Shown here: in pieces, positions 22,353-34,860 of the stretch | How the letters are laid out: every line of letters begins with the position of its first letter | Position numbering within the stretch: position 1 is the stretch's first letter | NCBI GenBank assembly: GCA_019614645.1 | Contig: JABWDB010000005.1 | Span: 17,101,001 to 17,165,000, forward strand | Origin: Stratiolaelaps scimitus | Lineage: Eukaryota > Arthropoda > Arachnida > Mesostigmata > Laelapidae | Direction of reading: 5' to 3' | DNA length: 64,000 nt | The notes under the pieces: model-generated | Seen by the model: the letters and a program-made list of their open reading frames with translations, nothing else | What the model was told of the DNA's origin: nothing | The model's database searches: none | Translations under genes and position numbers: made by a program

Positions 22353-23837
22353 TAGCAACTATCCGTAAGCACCTCAAGCCAATACATTATGACTGAATCT
22401 TATGAGAAGCTCAAATATTACGCAGATGGTTCGATGCGTGTTAAGCAGTAGTTCTTCTAATTTACAATGTATAATACAAAGCACAAAAGTGATTTACATC
22501 AATATTCTCTTAATTTCCTGTAAAACGTTTTTAGCTGAGGTCGATTGCCGGATCTCGCATGAGGCGCACCCCAGACAGCCGTTACGCGACGTGCAATCGC
22601 ATGACGGCTAGATCCTTCGGTGGCAATAGGGATACGAATTTAGTTAATCCGACGGGTCATTCTTTTGACAATGCTGCTTGATAATTATTTTCACTCGTTC
22701 GTCATACCTCCCTGGGCAAGGTCCCTCGACAGCGTTGTGAAGGGTTTACCACATAAACAGGGATGAAGTTTCTCGCAAATTTGGGTGTACCATTAGTTTG
22801 ATGCTCTAATACCTCGCAATTACGTTCCCATAAGATGAATATGGCCAAATTTGTAAAATAATCAAGCACAAATTGATTGAACAAATAATGAAACGACGTG
22901 GTCTTTTTTTATTTCGCTAATACTCTTACTTTTTACCTATGAGCAGTGCCATGGTGAGACATGGGATGCATATTCAAACACTTTATAACTTAAGGTGAGA
23001 GGTCGCAACATGTTCCGCGATTCCCCTTTGTGGAGCTTCCGTGAAGAGTACGATCAAGGGAAGATGTCTCGACAAGACGAATGAAACGAGGCCTCCCGCT
23101 TAACGATTGAAGCGTTTAGGCAACGATGTCAAGTTTACCATTTTTTGACTATTGCTCTTTGATGCGTGTGTATGTGTGTATTTTTTGTCTGCTTTTTGCC
23201 AATAACTGACCTGTCTTCTACTAATGTTCTTCAGGGAACAGGGACTCGGCCATTTTTTGTGGCTCGGCTACATCTGTGTGAGAGCCCAAGTTCCGCATAG
23301 AGAACTATCAAAAGGTAACCCTCTTCAATTGGCGCTCACGAAGCTTAACCCAAGATAGCTTATTTTTTTTCTAAACGACTATAATAATAGCGGTTTATTA
23401 TTTCAAACCGCCTCTGTAGAACAGGTATCATCGAGGTCGGGTCTCGATGATAGTTCTTTATCAGAAGCAGTTCGCGGTTCTCCACCAAATTAATCTTCAT
23501 TTACTCCCAGTCTAACTGTCAGAAAATGCTCTGTTTCATCCGGCGGGGCTGTGTTCTATTGCCACTGCCCCTGTGTCTGTTTATCTAGCACGTGTCGATT
23601 TTAAATCCCCTATTACGAGATGATTTTACACTCCCCTGTTATCAGGGCTATCGCAGTGCCGTCGTAATCAATCCAAGATATTTCATTGCGTTACCTCATT
23701 TCATTCGTCACGTTACTGGCGTTCAGTCATGATCACAGTTATTTTCTTGTTGTTGTAGTGTATTTTCAGCTATTCAGTTTCGCTGGAAAATAAATTAGCT
23801 AAACTAAACCGCAAGTCAAATTTCCGACGATGCTAGT

Positions 23838-23870
<33 letters not shown>

Positions 23871-24090
23871 TATCAGCACTTTAAGTGTCAAGGTGTAATG
23901 AAAATGTCAAAATGATGGTACACAGAACTCGCAAATGCGATACGTCCATGCCACCGTCTCACAGCTTTTGCTCTAACAAGCAATTGGAGGTGTCGAATAT
24001 TCATATCAAGAGAGTCACACCGTGAACATATATATATATATATATATGTATATATTTATATATATACATTATATAAGAACAGATATCGAC
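22353..24090. other. spacer, no gene recognised
   Basis: AT-rich with (TA)n tracts at 23841-23868 and 24026-24066. Nothing else supportable. Confidence 0.55.
23841..23868. repeat. (TA)n microsatellite
   Basis: About 14 uninterrupted TA units. Confidence 0.95.
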
Positions 24091-24252
24091 ATGACCCTCA
24101 GTCGAAAGTCGTGCTGCGTCGTCGGGTTGCTGCTTCTGCCATCGTTGTTGTCCACTTGTGTGGTGTTATTTCTTTTTTTATTGCGTGCATTCGCTGCGGG
24201 CATGGCCGGCGACATATGTCCTCTGCGCTACTGCCTCCCTTGCGTTAGCTGA
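24091..24252 (+). CDS. small ORF with signal-peptide-like sequence
   Basis: From an ATG at 24091 the frame encodes 53 residues: MTLSRKSC, a strongly hydrophobic core CVVLFLFLLRAFAAG, then MAGDICPLRYCLPCVS and a stop. It has the n-region, core and small-residue end of a signal peptide plus three C-terminal cysteines. It could be a signal exon of a larger gene (a weak GTTAGC donor lies near the stop), a small secreted peptide, or chance in a GC-rich block. No neighbour supports it. Confidence 0.2.
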   Translation: MTLSRKSCCVVGLLLLPSLLSTCVVLFLFLLRAFAAGMAGDICPLRYCLPCVS

Positions 24253-25900
24253 GAATCGAGCGAATCCAGCAGATGTTGTGCTCTAGAAGTGAAGGAAGGA
24301 ATTCCATCTTACAAGGGACGTCTAGCGGCCGAGTAAAGGTCAATGATCGCGATAGTCATACCCTTGCCATAATGGTCGTAAAGCAACTTCAGGTCGGGAA
24401 TAGGAATGATTCGGCATGACTCGTTCTTCGCACGCTCGCTCACCCGCTCATTCGCCGGAATCGTATCGGGTTCAGGGCCTGTTCCCGCCGAGTAGAGTCT
24501 CCGGCAACGGCGGCGGCGGAAAATCGATAACAAACACAAAACAAAAAGGAAAACACAGAAACCACGATCGTTCAACTGATTCTTCAGATATCAAAGGATC
24601 TCGTCGAGACACCTTCGTCGCATGATTTTTCCGCTGCTTTCTCATCCTCGTTTTCCTCGTCTCCTTCTGATTATAATAATAATAATAGTAATAGTGCATT
24701 GGAAGAATGCCATTTTTTCTACGGTGGCCACGAACAAGTATTGTCGTGCGGATTCCCATTGTTCGCTTCGTGCAACCACCGCTGTTGCTTTCCCGGGAAA
24801 GGAAGAAAGATAATCTGCGTACGTTTTCCAACCATCAATCCGTTGGGTCATTTCTGAAGATCGAGGTGAACGATTATTGAACGATGATAAAAATAATCAT
24901 TTGAATAATTCTCCTCCGTTTGGTTGGGGACGCCGAGATCCCCATTGGATTCTTGTGGGCATGGCAATTAAGAGTCGGCATAGTTAGGGGAATGTAGAGA
25001 TTTGACATTATGTTGAACCAACTAATGATACGGTGTTTATTCTATGGATACTTTCGTTAAACGTCATCTCCTCCACAGGTCGATATCGCAAAATCAGGGT
25101 ATCACAATCAGATATGCCAATCAGCGGTCCATCGCAATTCAGCCTAGGCAATCATGCATAAAAGGTGAACAAACATGAAGAACGAGGTCGACCTTTAACG
25201 CTGAACTGTCCACCCACGCTTCGTAGTACATGTCCAAATGCTTGAGGAGTACTTGATAAGTGTTGCAAAATAGTTAGAGTCTTAACATATATCATATATA
25301 TTCGCTTAGGTCAGTCTGTGTTGCACATCAGGGCACAGGTTGTGCGCTTTTTATCATATTTTTGATTGGTTACGGCTCGCACGGTTCAGAGTTGTGTCAT
25401 GCGGTCCCCAGGAGCAACAAAGTTTCAAGAAATTACGCATTTCTAGGGTGACAGCCAGAAGAAACAAACGGTGTTACCCGGTCACGCGAGAAGGTAGTGC
25501 ACGCTAGAAGGCTCGATGCGGCAAACAACTAATGAAAAGCTAATGAACAATGATTGTGTGTAAGTCATTGCAGGGTACCGAATTGCCTCGTGGTTACTTC
25601 GACCTCTCTCGATATTGCCGATTTGACCTCTTCGGTGGACTGTGAATTTTGCTGTATCTGATTATTTTCTCCAGAAATTGTATTCTACATCATTGTGGCC
25701 CAGACGCATCACACGCATATCATTGGCGTATAGACGATTCGTTGTTCTTCCTCAACCCCTCGCCATCCTCATTTATCTGTAACCTTGTTTTGATGGACAG
25801 CTGATGGATCGATGTAATGCCTCCGAGAGACAGGGCGCATCAACCCTTTGCTGATGCAAACGGCGATCGCAGGGGGAAAAAAAGGGGTCACCCCAAATAC
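24253..25900. other. mixed spacer, no gene recognised
   Basis: GC-richer to about 24840 with overlapping low-complexity frames on both strands, then AT-rich. No domain or splice pair. Confidence 0.5.
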
Positions 25901-27060
25901 AAGCAATGTGTGACCCAGTGGAGGAATCTACCGCCCTCTACCCCGAGCTAACAAAGAATAACAGGCTTCACCTGTCGGACACGACAGATCCCCGTGTCCA
26001 CTTCTACGCGACTCGGCTTCGTTTCCCCGTGAACGGCACCTCCCCACGAACTACTGCACTCTGCCACTATTACAGCCACCGCAGCAGCTATCAGCCTCCA
26101 CCGTGGCTAATGCAACTGCAATCTGGACTATGACGCCGCATGGCAGACACGCCATATCGGTGGCGTCACAAAGACCCATGCACACACACACACACGCACA
26201 GTGTCACACATCGTCTGGTAGCGCAACTTTCAATCTGCCTCTCTTCTTCTTTTCTTTTCGTCCAGCGAACAGCTCATGGCTTGAACTGGTCAGCTATTAT
26301 CGACTTCGGCGGCGGTAGCAGCAGCAGCAGCAGCCACCGCCGCCGGAGCGGACGACGGGGACGCTGATACAGCAGCATCATGAATGTTGTTGCTGCTGCT
26401 GCCAAACTACCGTTGCTATTCCGCTTGTGCAGCAGGCCGCACTTGTAGTAAAACTTTGTAAAACATGCAATCCGGTCTCCGACCAGCCAGGTCCTCGCCC
26501 CTAACGGCTACTGACAGTTGCCAGCTGCCTCTGATGGTGTTGGCCTGACGCCGGCAGGGTGTTTCCCCAGTTGTCTGTCGCTGTGTGCGTGTGTGTGTGT
26601 TTATGTACGTGATCTCTACACTTGTTACGCTCCACACACTTAGCTCCACATCGGAAACTCCCCAGAACAGACAGCGGTCGCGTGGCCGTCTATCTCACGC
26701 ATAGCAGGTATCTATCTAGCTGTGGTATGCGGACAGTGTGGCTTTCATCTCGTTTTTGTTGACGCTCGCGCAAGAGGAGAAATTGTTGACGGAGTCGACG
26801 ATGTCGTCGTTGCCGACAATTACCTCACTCACGACAACTACAGCGGCCACAGCAGCAGCAGAAGAAGCGACTTTCGCACACTGCGCTCACGGGTGCTCTG
26901 CAGCAGCAGCGGCGCCGCCGCCGCCGCCGTCATCGTAATGTTGACCCATATTACAGCGGTGGTTACCTTTCTTCTTCGGGTCCACCTGCGGGACTCGCTA
27001 GCACGTTCGGGACATCGGTTATTGTCGGTGTCTTATCATCTTTTCACCTCATGATAATTT
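25901..27060. other. GC-rich block with CAG and CA repeats
   Basis: Contains (CA)n near 26180-26194, (AGC)n at 26316-26333, GT repeats near 26585-26602 and GCCGCCGCC near 26910-26930. Open frames on both strands translate to poly-Ala, poly-Ser and poly-Thr runs. No protein recognised. Confidence 0.45.
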
Positions 27061-28078
27061 ATCTTCTTGCAATAGTGAGGAATACGCTGAGCTAGAGAGC
27101 AACTAACGAGAATATTTGGCGCAATATTCTTCTGTTCTTCCAAACGCTTCTTGCGCAGAATGCAATGACCGCGAAAGAGATAAAATTAATTGCAAACATC
27201 ACTGCAAATTGCGCTGTTGTACCGTGGAAGACTTGCGTAAGGCACCATGATGATGAAGACCCTCCTGCTCCGATGATATTTACTGTGGAATAATGATCAT
27301 TATCGTGTGGGGATAGCATAGCGCACGATCTTCGACGTGATCTCCTCCTAATGGTACATTTGGGGCTGTTTTTCATGGGCTGTTTCCCTGTGGAACTTCT
27401 AAGACCGTAGAATTCTAAGCTGGAACCGTGGAATGAATCTACTATATGTGAACAGCATTTAAGGAGAACTCTGCTTCGGAGTGATTCAGAGGGCTTCTTA
27501 GGCTCCATTTAAACATGCACCCACTAGGGCGAAGCGCACCAGAAAACGTATTGGCCATCTGACATGCTATAGGTTACGGTTGCTAATATCGAAATAAAAT
27601 ATACTCTCATGCCGTTTTCTAGATGCTTGCATCACAGCATTATTATTATAATATTAGTTTGAGTGATACTGATAAATCAAATGTCATGAAAAATATCGAC
27701 CAACATTTTTCTTTTCTTTTGGGGATTACGGGAACGCCTGATGCACATGCACACTGGGCGGTCATATCGTCCACCTCTAAATATGTGCTACCATCATGCC
27801 ATTACCATAAAACAACGCAAAAAAAACATTGATAAATAGCCTCACAGCCAGAAAACGACAAATTTATATAATATTTGTAACAGCAAACAAACTCTGAGTG
27901 AAACTATTCGAGATATAGGTATCATATATATGTAGATATCATGACCATAGAAAAACGAGGAGATGGCCCAAGATGATTTTTCAGATTCACTTCAATTTCT
28001 GAGATTCTAACGAAAATGTCTCTTTTGATTAATATTTCGACAACGATAAAAAATTATTTAAAAAAAATTGTATAATAC

Positions 28079-28120
<42 letters not shown>

Positions 28121-29027
28121 AATATATAGATATATATACAATATATATATATATTTATGTAAGAGCCCTTATGTGTTACACACCCTTGTACTGCATGCTA
28201 TTATGATATTCGTCCAGATATCCACATATGAAAAATTCTGCTTGGGAGACGGCTAGGCTCTAAACTGTGGTCAAGTCGTTAAGAATGTTTTCTCCTGCTT
28301 GTTATTCAACACGAGTGATTAGAAAAGAAAGTTATCGGATATAGATTTGCATTGGTACTCGTTCAAATACAAAATCTCCGACTATAAACGTTGCATACGC
28401 AATCGTCCCCGGAGGTATGATATTGGGCTTTCAAAGACGGCTCGCAAAACCGGGAAATCAAAGCGAGTATTACGATAATCGTCCAAGAAATTGCTGTTTA
28501 TCGAGATCAGAGAAGGGCTATCCAACCAAATGATTCATGCATTAAAGTCTATAAGCATTTCATAAGGTTGAAGCTTCTTACCGACATTTGATAGCTCCGT
28601 GACGCATGATGTGATGGGACCAGTGGTCCGTATGGGAGAAACATGAAAGGCTATCGACATCATAAAACATCGGTTAACTGGACGAATAAAGAAGGGCTCG
28701 GTTCTTTGGCAGCAAAGCATCCACGAATTCACTGAGGCTGGCAAAAAATAGCCGAACTTAGAGGGGCGTCCTCTCTTTCAATTTGTGTTTGTAATCATTT
28801 TGATGGAAAATGTCCAGTGATACCTGTCATGATGTCACGATAGAATCCTGGGAAGGTGGTATTTTTTTTATCTGTCGAACTCGAAATACTGAGAAATTCA
28901 TTTTGATCGCGGTCGTCCCAACGTCATACATACTAGTTATAATATCATATTGTCATAGCTACCAACTAAGAGGAGCTGGAATCAATCGAATCAAGTGGAA
29001 CGCATCGTGTTTCGACCTGTGCGTTTC

Positions 29028-29059
<32 letters not shown>

Positions 29060-29280
29060 TTCTAAAGCTAAATAGAAACTCCGTATTGCTTTTCTTCGTG
29101 TCGCTGGACCATCTCCACATTTCAACAGTTTGCGGCGCCTCATTTTCTCACAAGCGCAGATTTATCATGAGCACAACGGGCCGTCAAGCCAAATGTTACC
29201 CGACCAAAAAAAAGGCTTTTTTTTTCGTCAAAATACGAGTAGATACGATATACCTAAATACAGGTAGAACGTAATCGGGC
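27061..29280. other. spacer, no gene recognised
   Basis: A minus-strand frame of 138 codons (27508-27092) ends in a hydrophobic stretch (FAVMFAINFISFAVIAF) but matches nothing I know. A long imperfect TA microsatellite spans 28078-28158 and a GA run 29041-29060. Confidence 0.5.
28078..28158. repeat. long imperfect (TA)n microsatellite
   Basis: Two TA arrays separated by ATGTATAATATATAGA; the longest TA-rich tract in the window. Confidence 0.95.
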
Positions 29281-31680
29281 GTTCGTTGAGAGCTACGAAT
29301 CGAAGTCTCTTCGTGTAGCGCGTCTTTAGCGGGATACGCATTGATTCGAACTGTCAGGGCGGCGTGGCATATAAAATAATCAAGCGATTCGTATCGAGGC
29401 AGTGACTTCTCGATCGGCGTGCGGCACCTCGTTGTCGCTGTTTTGTCCAGTAAGTTCCCGTATAGGAGTGGAGAACTGCAAACGAAGTGGCCGCTCTATC
29501 AGCGCAGCACGGCGTAGCCTCTCGGTGTAGACGTCACAATTATCTGTCATCGACGTTCACCTCGCGGCAATCCCGCTGCTGTGAAGATGCTGTGGTCCGA
29601 ACGATGACGTAGCCTGAAAATGCTGACGCCGCAGTCGTGAACGGGACGGCGGACGAACGGGGGATAATCAACGGTGCAAGTGACAAGCGGACGTAATCGG
29701 AAATACAGATTGGCTAGCATGCATTATAGAATGCGAATCGACAAGACGTTAAAGGAGACAACGGCCATCCTCATAGGAACAGGTTTGACTTTTTTTTTTT
29801 CGCCGATCCGCCGATTCAAGCTCTCTTCTGTTCCGTTCGAGTTCTGTGACTTGTGTCCGGTTAACTGTTGGCGGCGTATAGTGGTTGTGCTATCGGGCTG
29901 TCCCGGGTGGCGCGACGGCTCCGGCAGGAATCGTCACCACTGCAGCCGACACCGTCGTCTGAGATGAAGGCCCATCGGCCGTACGCGTTGTCAAGGAACA
30001 ACAGCCAATTCGTGTAGCTTGTCTTCACGTCAACCTCGTTGTAGATAGTTAGTTATGTATGATGCTGATGACGACGACGATGATGCTGCTGTCGTCTATG
30101 ATGATAATCACAACTAAGGAGCGTTCCCGGCGGAAAGATTGGCAAACACATGACGGCTGGATGGCTAGCGATAGGGCGGGTACGCGAGTCGTTATTAGCG
30201 GAAAGACAGGAAGAGACAGTTGCCACAGCCGACAGCACCACGATCAACTAATCAAACCAACTGAGTTCGCGTGCTTGTATGACTGAAGTGCTCGTGCGAC
30301 ATAAACTGTCAATGCCAGCGAAGTAGTATTTGGACTCCCTCAATAATAATAATATGCATAATAATAATAAAGGAACACAGCATCGAGGGGTCATATAATT
30401 AGTTAATGGTCTGTATCAAATATGGCTAGCGTAGATGAGCGTTCGTGAAGAACCTGCACTCTACGTTTTCATGGTCTCTCGATGGACTATAACTGACAAC
30501 GAATGAGCCTGCGGACATCTTCATTGACAGGCGCTGCTGGTCATAGATCTATTGTAGCAGCTGCTATATTCACTGACTAGCGCCAACAAGACGACATCCA
30601 CATTTGGATCGAACTCGCAGTAGGGTTCATACGATTGTTGAAAAAGACGTCGCGTCCGTTTGCTGCTCTGGTCGATCCATGCGACTCAGACGAAGCGGTG
30701 GGTCTCGCTGCAACTGACTTCTCATCAGCAGGAACAGCCGCAACAACATCAGTCGTAGCAAAAGCAATACTGAGCAAGCGGACAGCTGTGCAGGCCATGC
30801 AATGGAAGCCGAGTGATGCTGATGGCCGTTCGGACCGTCGACTTAATCGAGAACCCCAGAATCGCGCGAGAATCCGCGCCCGCAATACATTATACGGTTC
30901 CCAGCCAGCAACAAAACAAGGAAGGCAACATCATCCGCGTCGGCCGCATCTTCATCGAACTCTCGGCTCTGTCGCAACCGGCGCCAAGTTGGGCATACAC
31001 GCAAGTTGTCTATACACATTCTACCGGACGGGCAGGATAGTGGCCGTAGCGGCCGGAGCAACCGTGGCGCGTACGGCGTCAATGTCCACGGCGACGCACG
31101 ATGGTCGACGCAAGGCGCTTGGCGTCGAGATGGCGACAGGGCGGGAATTCGAACACGACGCCAGAGAGAGAGAAAGAAATAAAGAACGAAGTAGATACCG
31201 AGACGTCGAGCCGCTGGGAAGAATCCAGGCCACGGATTCTTCTCGTCAGACAGACAGTGGCGCCTCGGGAAGAGAAGACGGGCCCTCGGGTGCGTCAAGG
31301 CGAACTCGGCGCGGTCGAGGCCTGCCGACTTCCTGGCGCCTCCAAGCTGGAAGAAAAACAGACGAAGCAGACGAAGAAGAAGAAGAAGCAGGAGGAGATG
31401 ACGATGAAGAAAAAAAAACAGATGTGTCCCACAGCAACCGTTACAGTCTTGGTATAGACACGCGCAGCAACAGCATCTAAGAGGAGAGGACTTGTTGCTT
31501 TGGAGCAGAAGTTGTCTAGCTAGAAGAAAGCTCGATTCGTTGTCGCCGGCTGCAACGATAGCTGCTTGCGAGCGGTTGCCGCATGGTTGATCGATGTGAT
31601 TACTACTTGCTCCCTTTTGATAATAGGAAGTAATCATGGAAATGATTTGGGGGCAGCTAACGTCCAACATTTGGTGGGGC
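29281..31680. other. large GC-rich block with long overlapping frames
   Basis: Frames of 281 codons (plus, 30635-31480, opening on TTG) and 275 codons (minus, 31670-30843) overlap almost fully. Their translations are Lys/Glu-rich on one strand and Leu-rich on the other across a purine tract at 31370-31420, so both look like consequences of composition. No domain seen. Possibly 5' non-coding exons or regulatory DNA. Confidence 0.45.
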
Positions 31681-33100
31681 GTAACGATTCCAGAGGCTCG
31701 ATGCAGCGTATCTATTGTCGCCGTATATATATATATATATATATATATGATTACTCGCAGTGCGGTTACTCGGAATAATTATCCTACCTGATAATTTGTC
31801 GAGATCGAAATTGAGTTGGCAATATTATTTGAGAACGAATACATTCCTTTGGCCTGTTCGTGAGTTTTTACATATCCGGAAAGCCTTTGATAACCCTAGT
31901 CACTCTGCTTCGCTCGACCTTGTCATACATCCGGGTTTTTACTTTTAAATCTGACAGCCAGAATGATCCCGCTTAACCCATTTTGACTCCGTCGGATCTA
32001 CGGTCCTTAAATCGTATCGATCGTCTGTTTAATCATCTCGAAAGAAACTTAGAACGTTTATTAACGTATGTCGTACAGATCTAACAAAATCTCTTTCTTG
32101 TCGTCGATTTCAATGAAACGCTTCAAACGCATCTCGACGACTTTCTGTCTTAGTCAGCAGGACAACTTCTTTTCGAAATATCTTACGCCTTTAATGACAT
32201 CTCGTTATGAACGATATAGGTGTTACAGTTATTTTTAAGGAAACAGAGATGAACACGTAAGCTTGGTGCAGCTCGCAGTGCATTCGAAAGGTCCTCGGAT
32301 CCCGTTTCACTTGTCAAACTCGTTTTACAGTTGAGAGGAATACGCCAGCAAGACTTGACCAGTGTTAGGGTTAGCCTTTGTAACTACAGATGCTATCATA
32401 TCATGCTACATGACAGCAATGCCAAACTGTGATAGATACGCAGAGGCATTCGTTATGTCTCTCTAGGCCTCTTGACGTACCAGCTGTCGTGGTATTGCCA
32501 ACCATTTACGAGGGTGGCTTAAGTGCGCGGCATCTGGCCGGTGAGATCGAGAGAGAGCAAGGATGGTTGAATCGATCCGGACGATTCCGCCCCATAAATG
32601 AATCGAAACAGGTGTCATCGGAACATATGATTAGGTTCAGATAATTAGAGATCTAAGTAATATCGTTGAAAAGCAATGAGAACAACTGGACTCTGCCAAT
32701 TGATCAAGAAGGTTGCCTGTGCTCGCTTTTTATGCCATAGATGATACATAGTTCCATCAGTGTCCACAGATGGAGTTCGTTCCGTCACAAAGCAAAAATA
32801 GTAAATAACAAGCATTATAATCAAAGGTCTATGCGGCTAACATTTGCCGCGACCAAGTTTTTCGAAAACCATATTGTCCATCCACACAATAATCGTCTTG
32901 CAAAAACCGGAGGTCAGAGGGTCATGTTAAGTCATCGCCATGCTCACCATGGTCCTCTATCGAGCTATACCATGCAAATGATATAGCCCTTGCCGTTGTG
33001 TGGCAGTCTCCCAAGCAAGTCAATTTCATATATTTCTACTGATAACAAATGCATTAGGGAAACGATGAATTCGTGTCATAATAACATTGTTTGATGACGA
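31681..33100. other. spacer, no gene recognised
   Basis: (TA)n at 31724-31748; otherwise no supported feature. Confidence 0.55.
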
Positions 33101-34860
33101 CATAAAAGACTTCGCTTACTGACGGAGTGGTTTCCGTTCTCCATCCTCTCACTCTACTAACCCAGAGGCGCTGTGGTCATTGTTATGTTCGAATAGTCGA
33201 ATGCATTCGTCAATTGCTCCTTCGCCAAGCTGGCTATTCTCATCTCTCACACAGGACATATATATATATGTATGTGTGTGTGTTTCTAGACTTCTGGCTA
33301 GATGGCAGAGCTTTCGTGATACTCAACAGTACCATTAACCTCTGCGGAAGAACTTCTACTACCGCTAGCAGAGGCACTTCGCCGGACTCGATTTTCCGGA
33401 TAAGTCCAAGAGCAGCATTGGCGGCGGTGGCAGCAGAGCACCACCACCACCACCAACACCACCAGCAAACCCCTGTCGTCAATAGCAAAAAGGCAACTGC
33501 TATTCAACTACAGCGCGAGCGTACCCGTACCAGCAGCAGCCATCGAGCGAGCGGTTGTTATCAGAAGATTCAGAGGCGTCGATAAGGCGATGCGAAGCCA
33601 ACGCGCAGCGAATGCAACAAATAGCAGTGAATCGTGTTCGTTGCTTCGTAGCCGAGCCCGTCGTCGTCATTCGGTACCGTCTGTTCTACGACTCTACGAA
33701 GTGCTGCTGTGCCGGTTGCACTACGCGCTGCTCTGTTATGGTGCTTTTCCTGTTCGGCCCGTTGTTGTTCATGCTGCTCCTACTGCTGTTATGCTGTTCG
33801 GCTGGTCTTTGTTGTCGTTCGCTAGCGTTCTCCTCTTGCCGACTGATGGAGGCTCAGGGTTCCACTCGGCACTGGCTATCGTTGCTGTGCCGTCTGGTGT
33901 CGTTCCATACGTCGTCTGTCCTCCGGCAACACGAGACGACGTCGTACAGAGTGCCCTGTCGCACAGCGGTGGCGCAGTCGTTGTCGGCCGTTGGCACTGT
34001 GTTTTGTTTGCGACAAACGGCCCGCCATCGGCCGATAGCCGAGCAGCGGCGGCGAGAGCATCAATTCGCGTTCAGCAGCAGCAGCACCAGCAGTGGAGGC
34101 AGTAGCAGCTATTGCAGCGATACATACGCAAATATACGTGGCTAGTGCCGAAGTTGAAAGTGGCTGAGGCGGATGAACGAACGTCCGTAGCGGCAACAGC
34201 AGCAGCAGCAATAGCCGTCGTTGTCGTACGGAGTGTCAGCCTCGCGATAATGATCACGGTGACCGCGTGGTCATGATGATGATGGTGGCTACTCAGAACA
34301 ACAAAGTCATGCTCCCAGGTCAGTCAATCCCATGCTGCTACTGCTGCTGCTGCCCACCACATTGCTGGCTCATCGGCGTTTCGACTCATCACCAGCAATC
34401 ACGATCAGCGCAAGAGAGATAGAGAAACAACATCAATGCTGCTAGTGGCGGAACAGCCCTCCGGAGAGCGCAAAAGCAGCAGCTTCCACCAGTCGAAGTA
34501 TAATAACTTCCACTCATCCCAGATGGCAGGCTCACCCCTTCAGGCGCATATTGAAAACGTAAACCTTGCTATGTACGTGCAGTGGTCGATTGGTAGGGAG
34601 ACAGATGAGCCATTGTTGCGTGACGCGGCCAACATCGCATCGGACACCGCCGAATGGTCACCATCGCGTCAGTCATCTCGCGTCCTGCCGACGAAGTCTG
34701 AAAGGAAAAAGGATTTTCTTCTTACCCACCCCCAGAACCCCCCCCTTCTTCGTCCCTCATAGCCAGCGTCCTCTCTCTCTCTCTCGCAACGAGTACGTAT
34801 CCTTTGGCATGGTGCTGCCTGTAGCCGTTGCCTTTCATTGAGCAGCTGCTATCTATTCAC
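33101..34860. other. GC-rich block with CAC and CAG repeats
   Basis: Contains (CAC)n near 33439-33455, CAGCAG runs near 34072-34092 and 34196-34210, and overlapping plus- and minus-strand frames up to 196 codons. Translations are low-complexity (His runs, Ser/Ala runs). No protein recognised. Confidence 0.45.

Noticed and set aside
27092..27508. 138-codon minus-strand frame with a hydrophobic end
   Set aside because: No family, no splice support, and a Cys-His-like segment too weak to call.
30635..31480. 281-codon open frame on the plus strand
   Set aside because: Starts at TTG, is low-complexity Arg/Lys/Glu, and overlaps an equally long frame on the other strand; no domain.
30843..31670. 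275-codon minus-strand frame
   Set aside because: Leu/Phe runs mirror a purine tract on the plus strand; composition effect.
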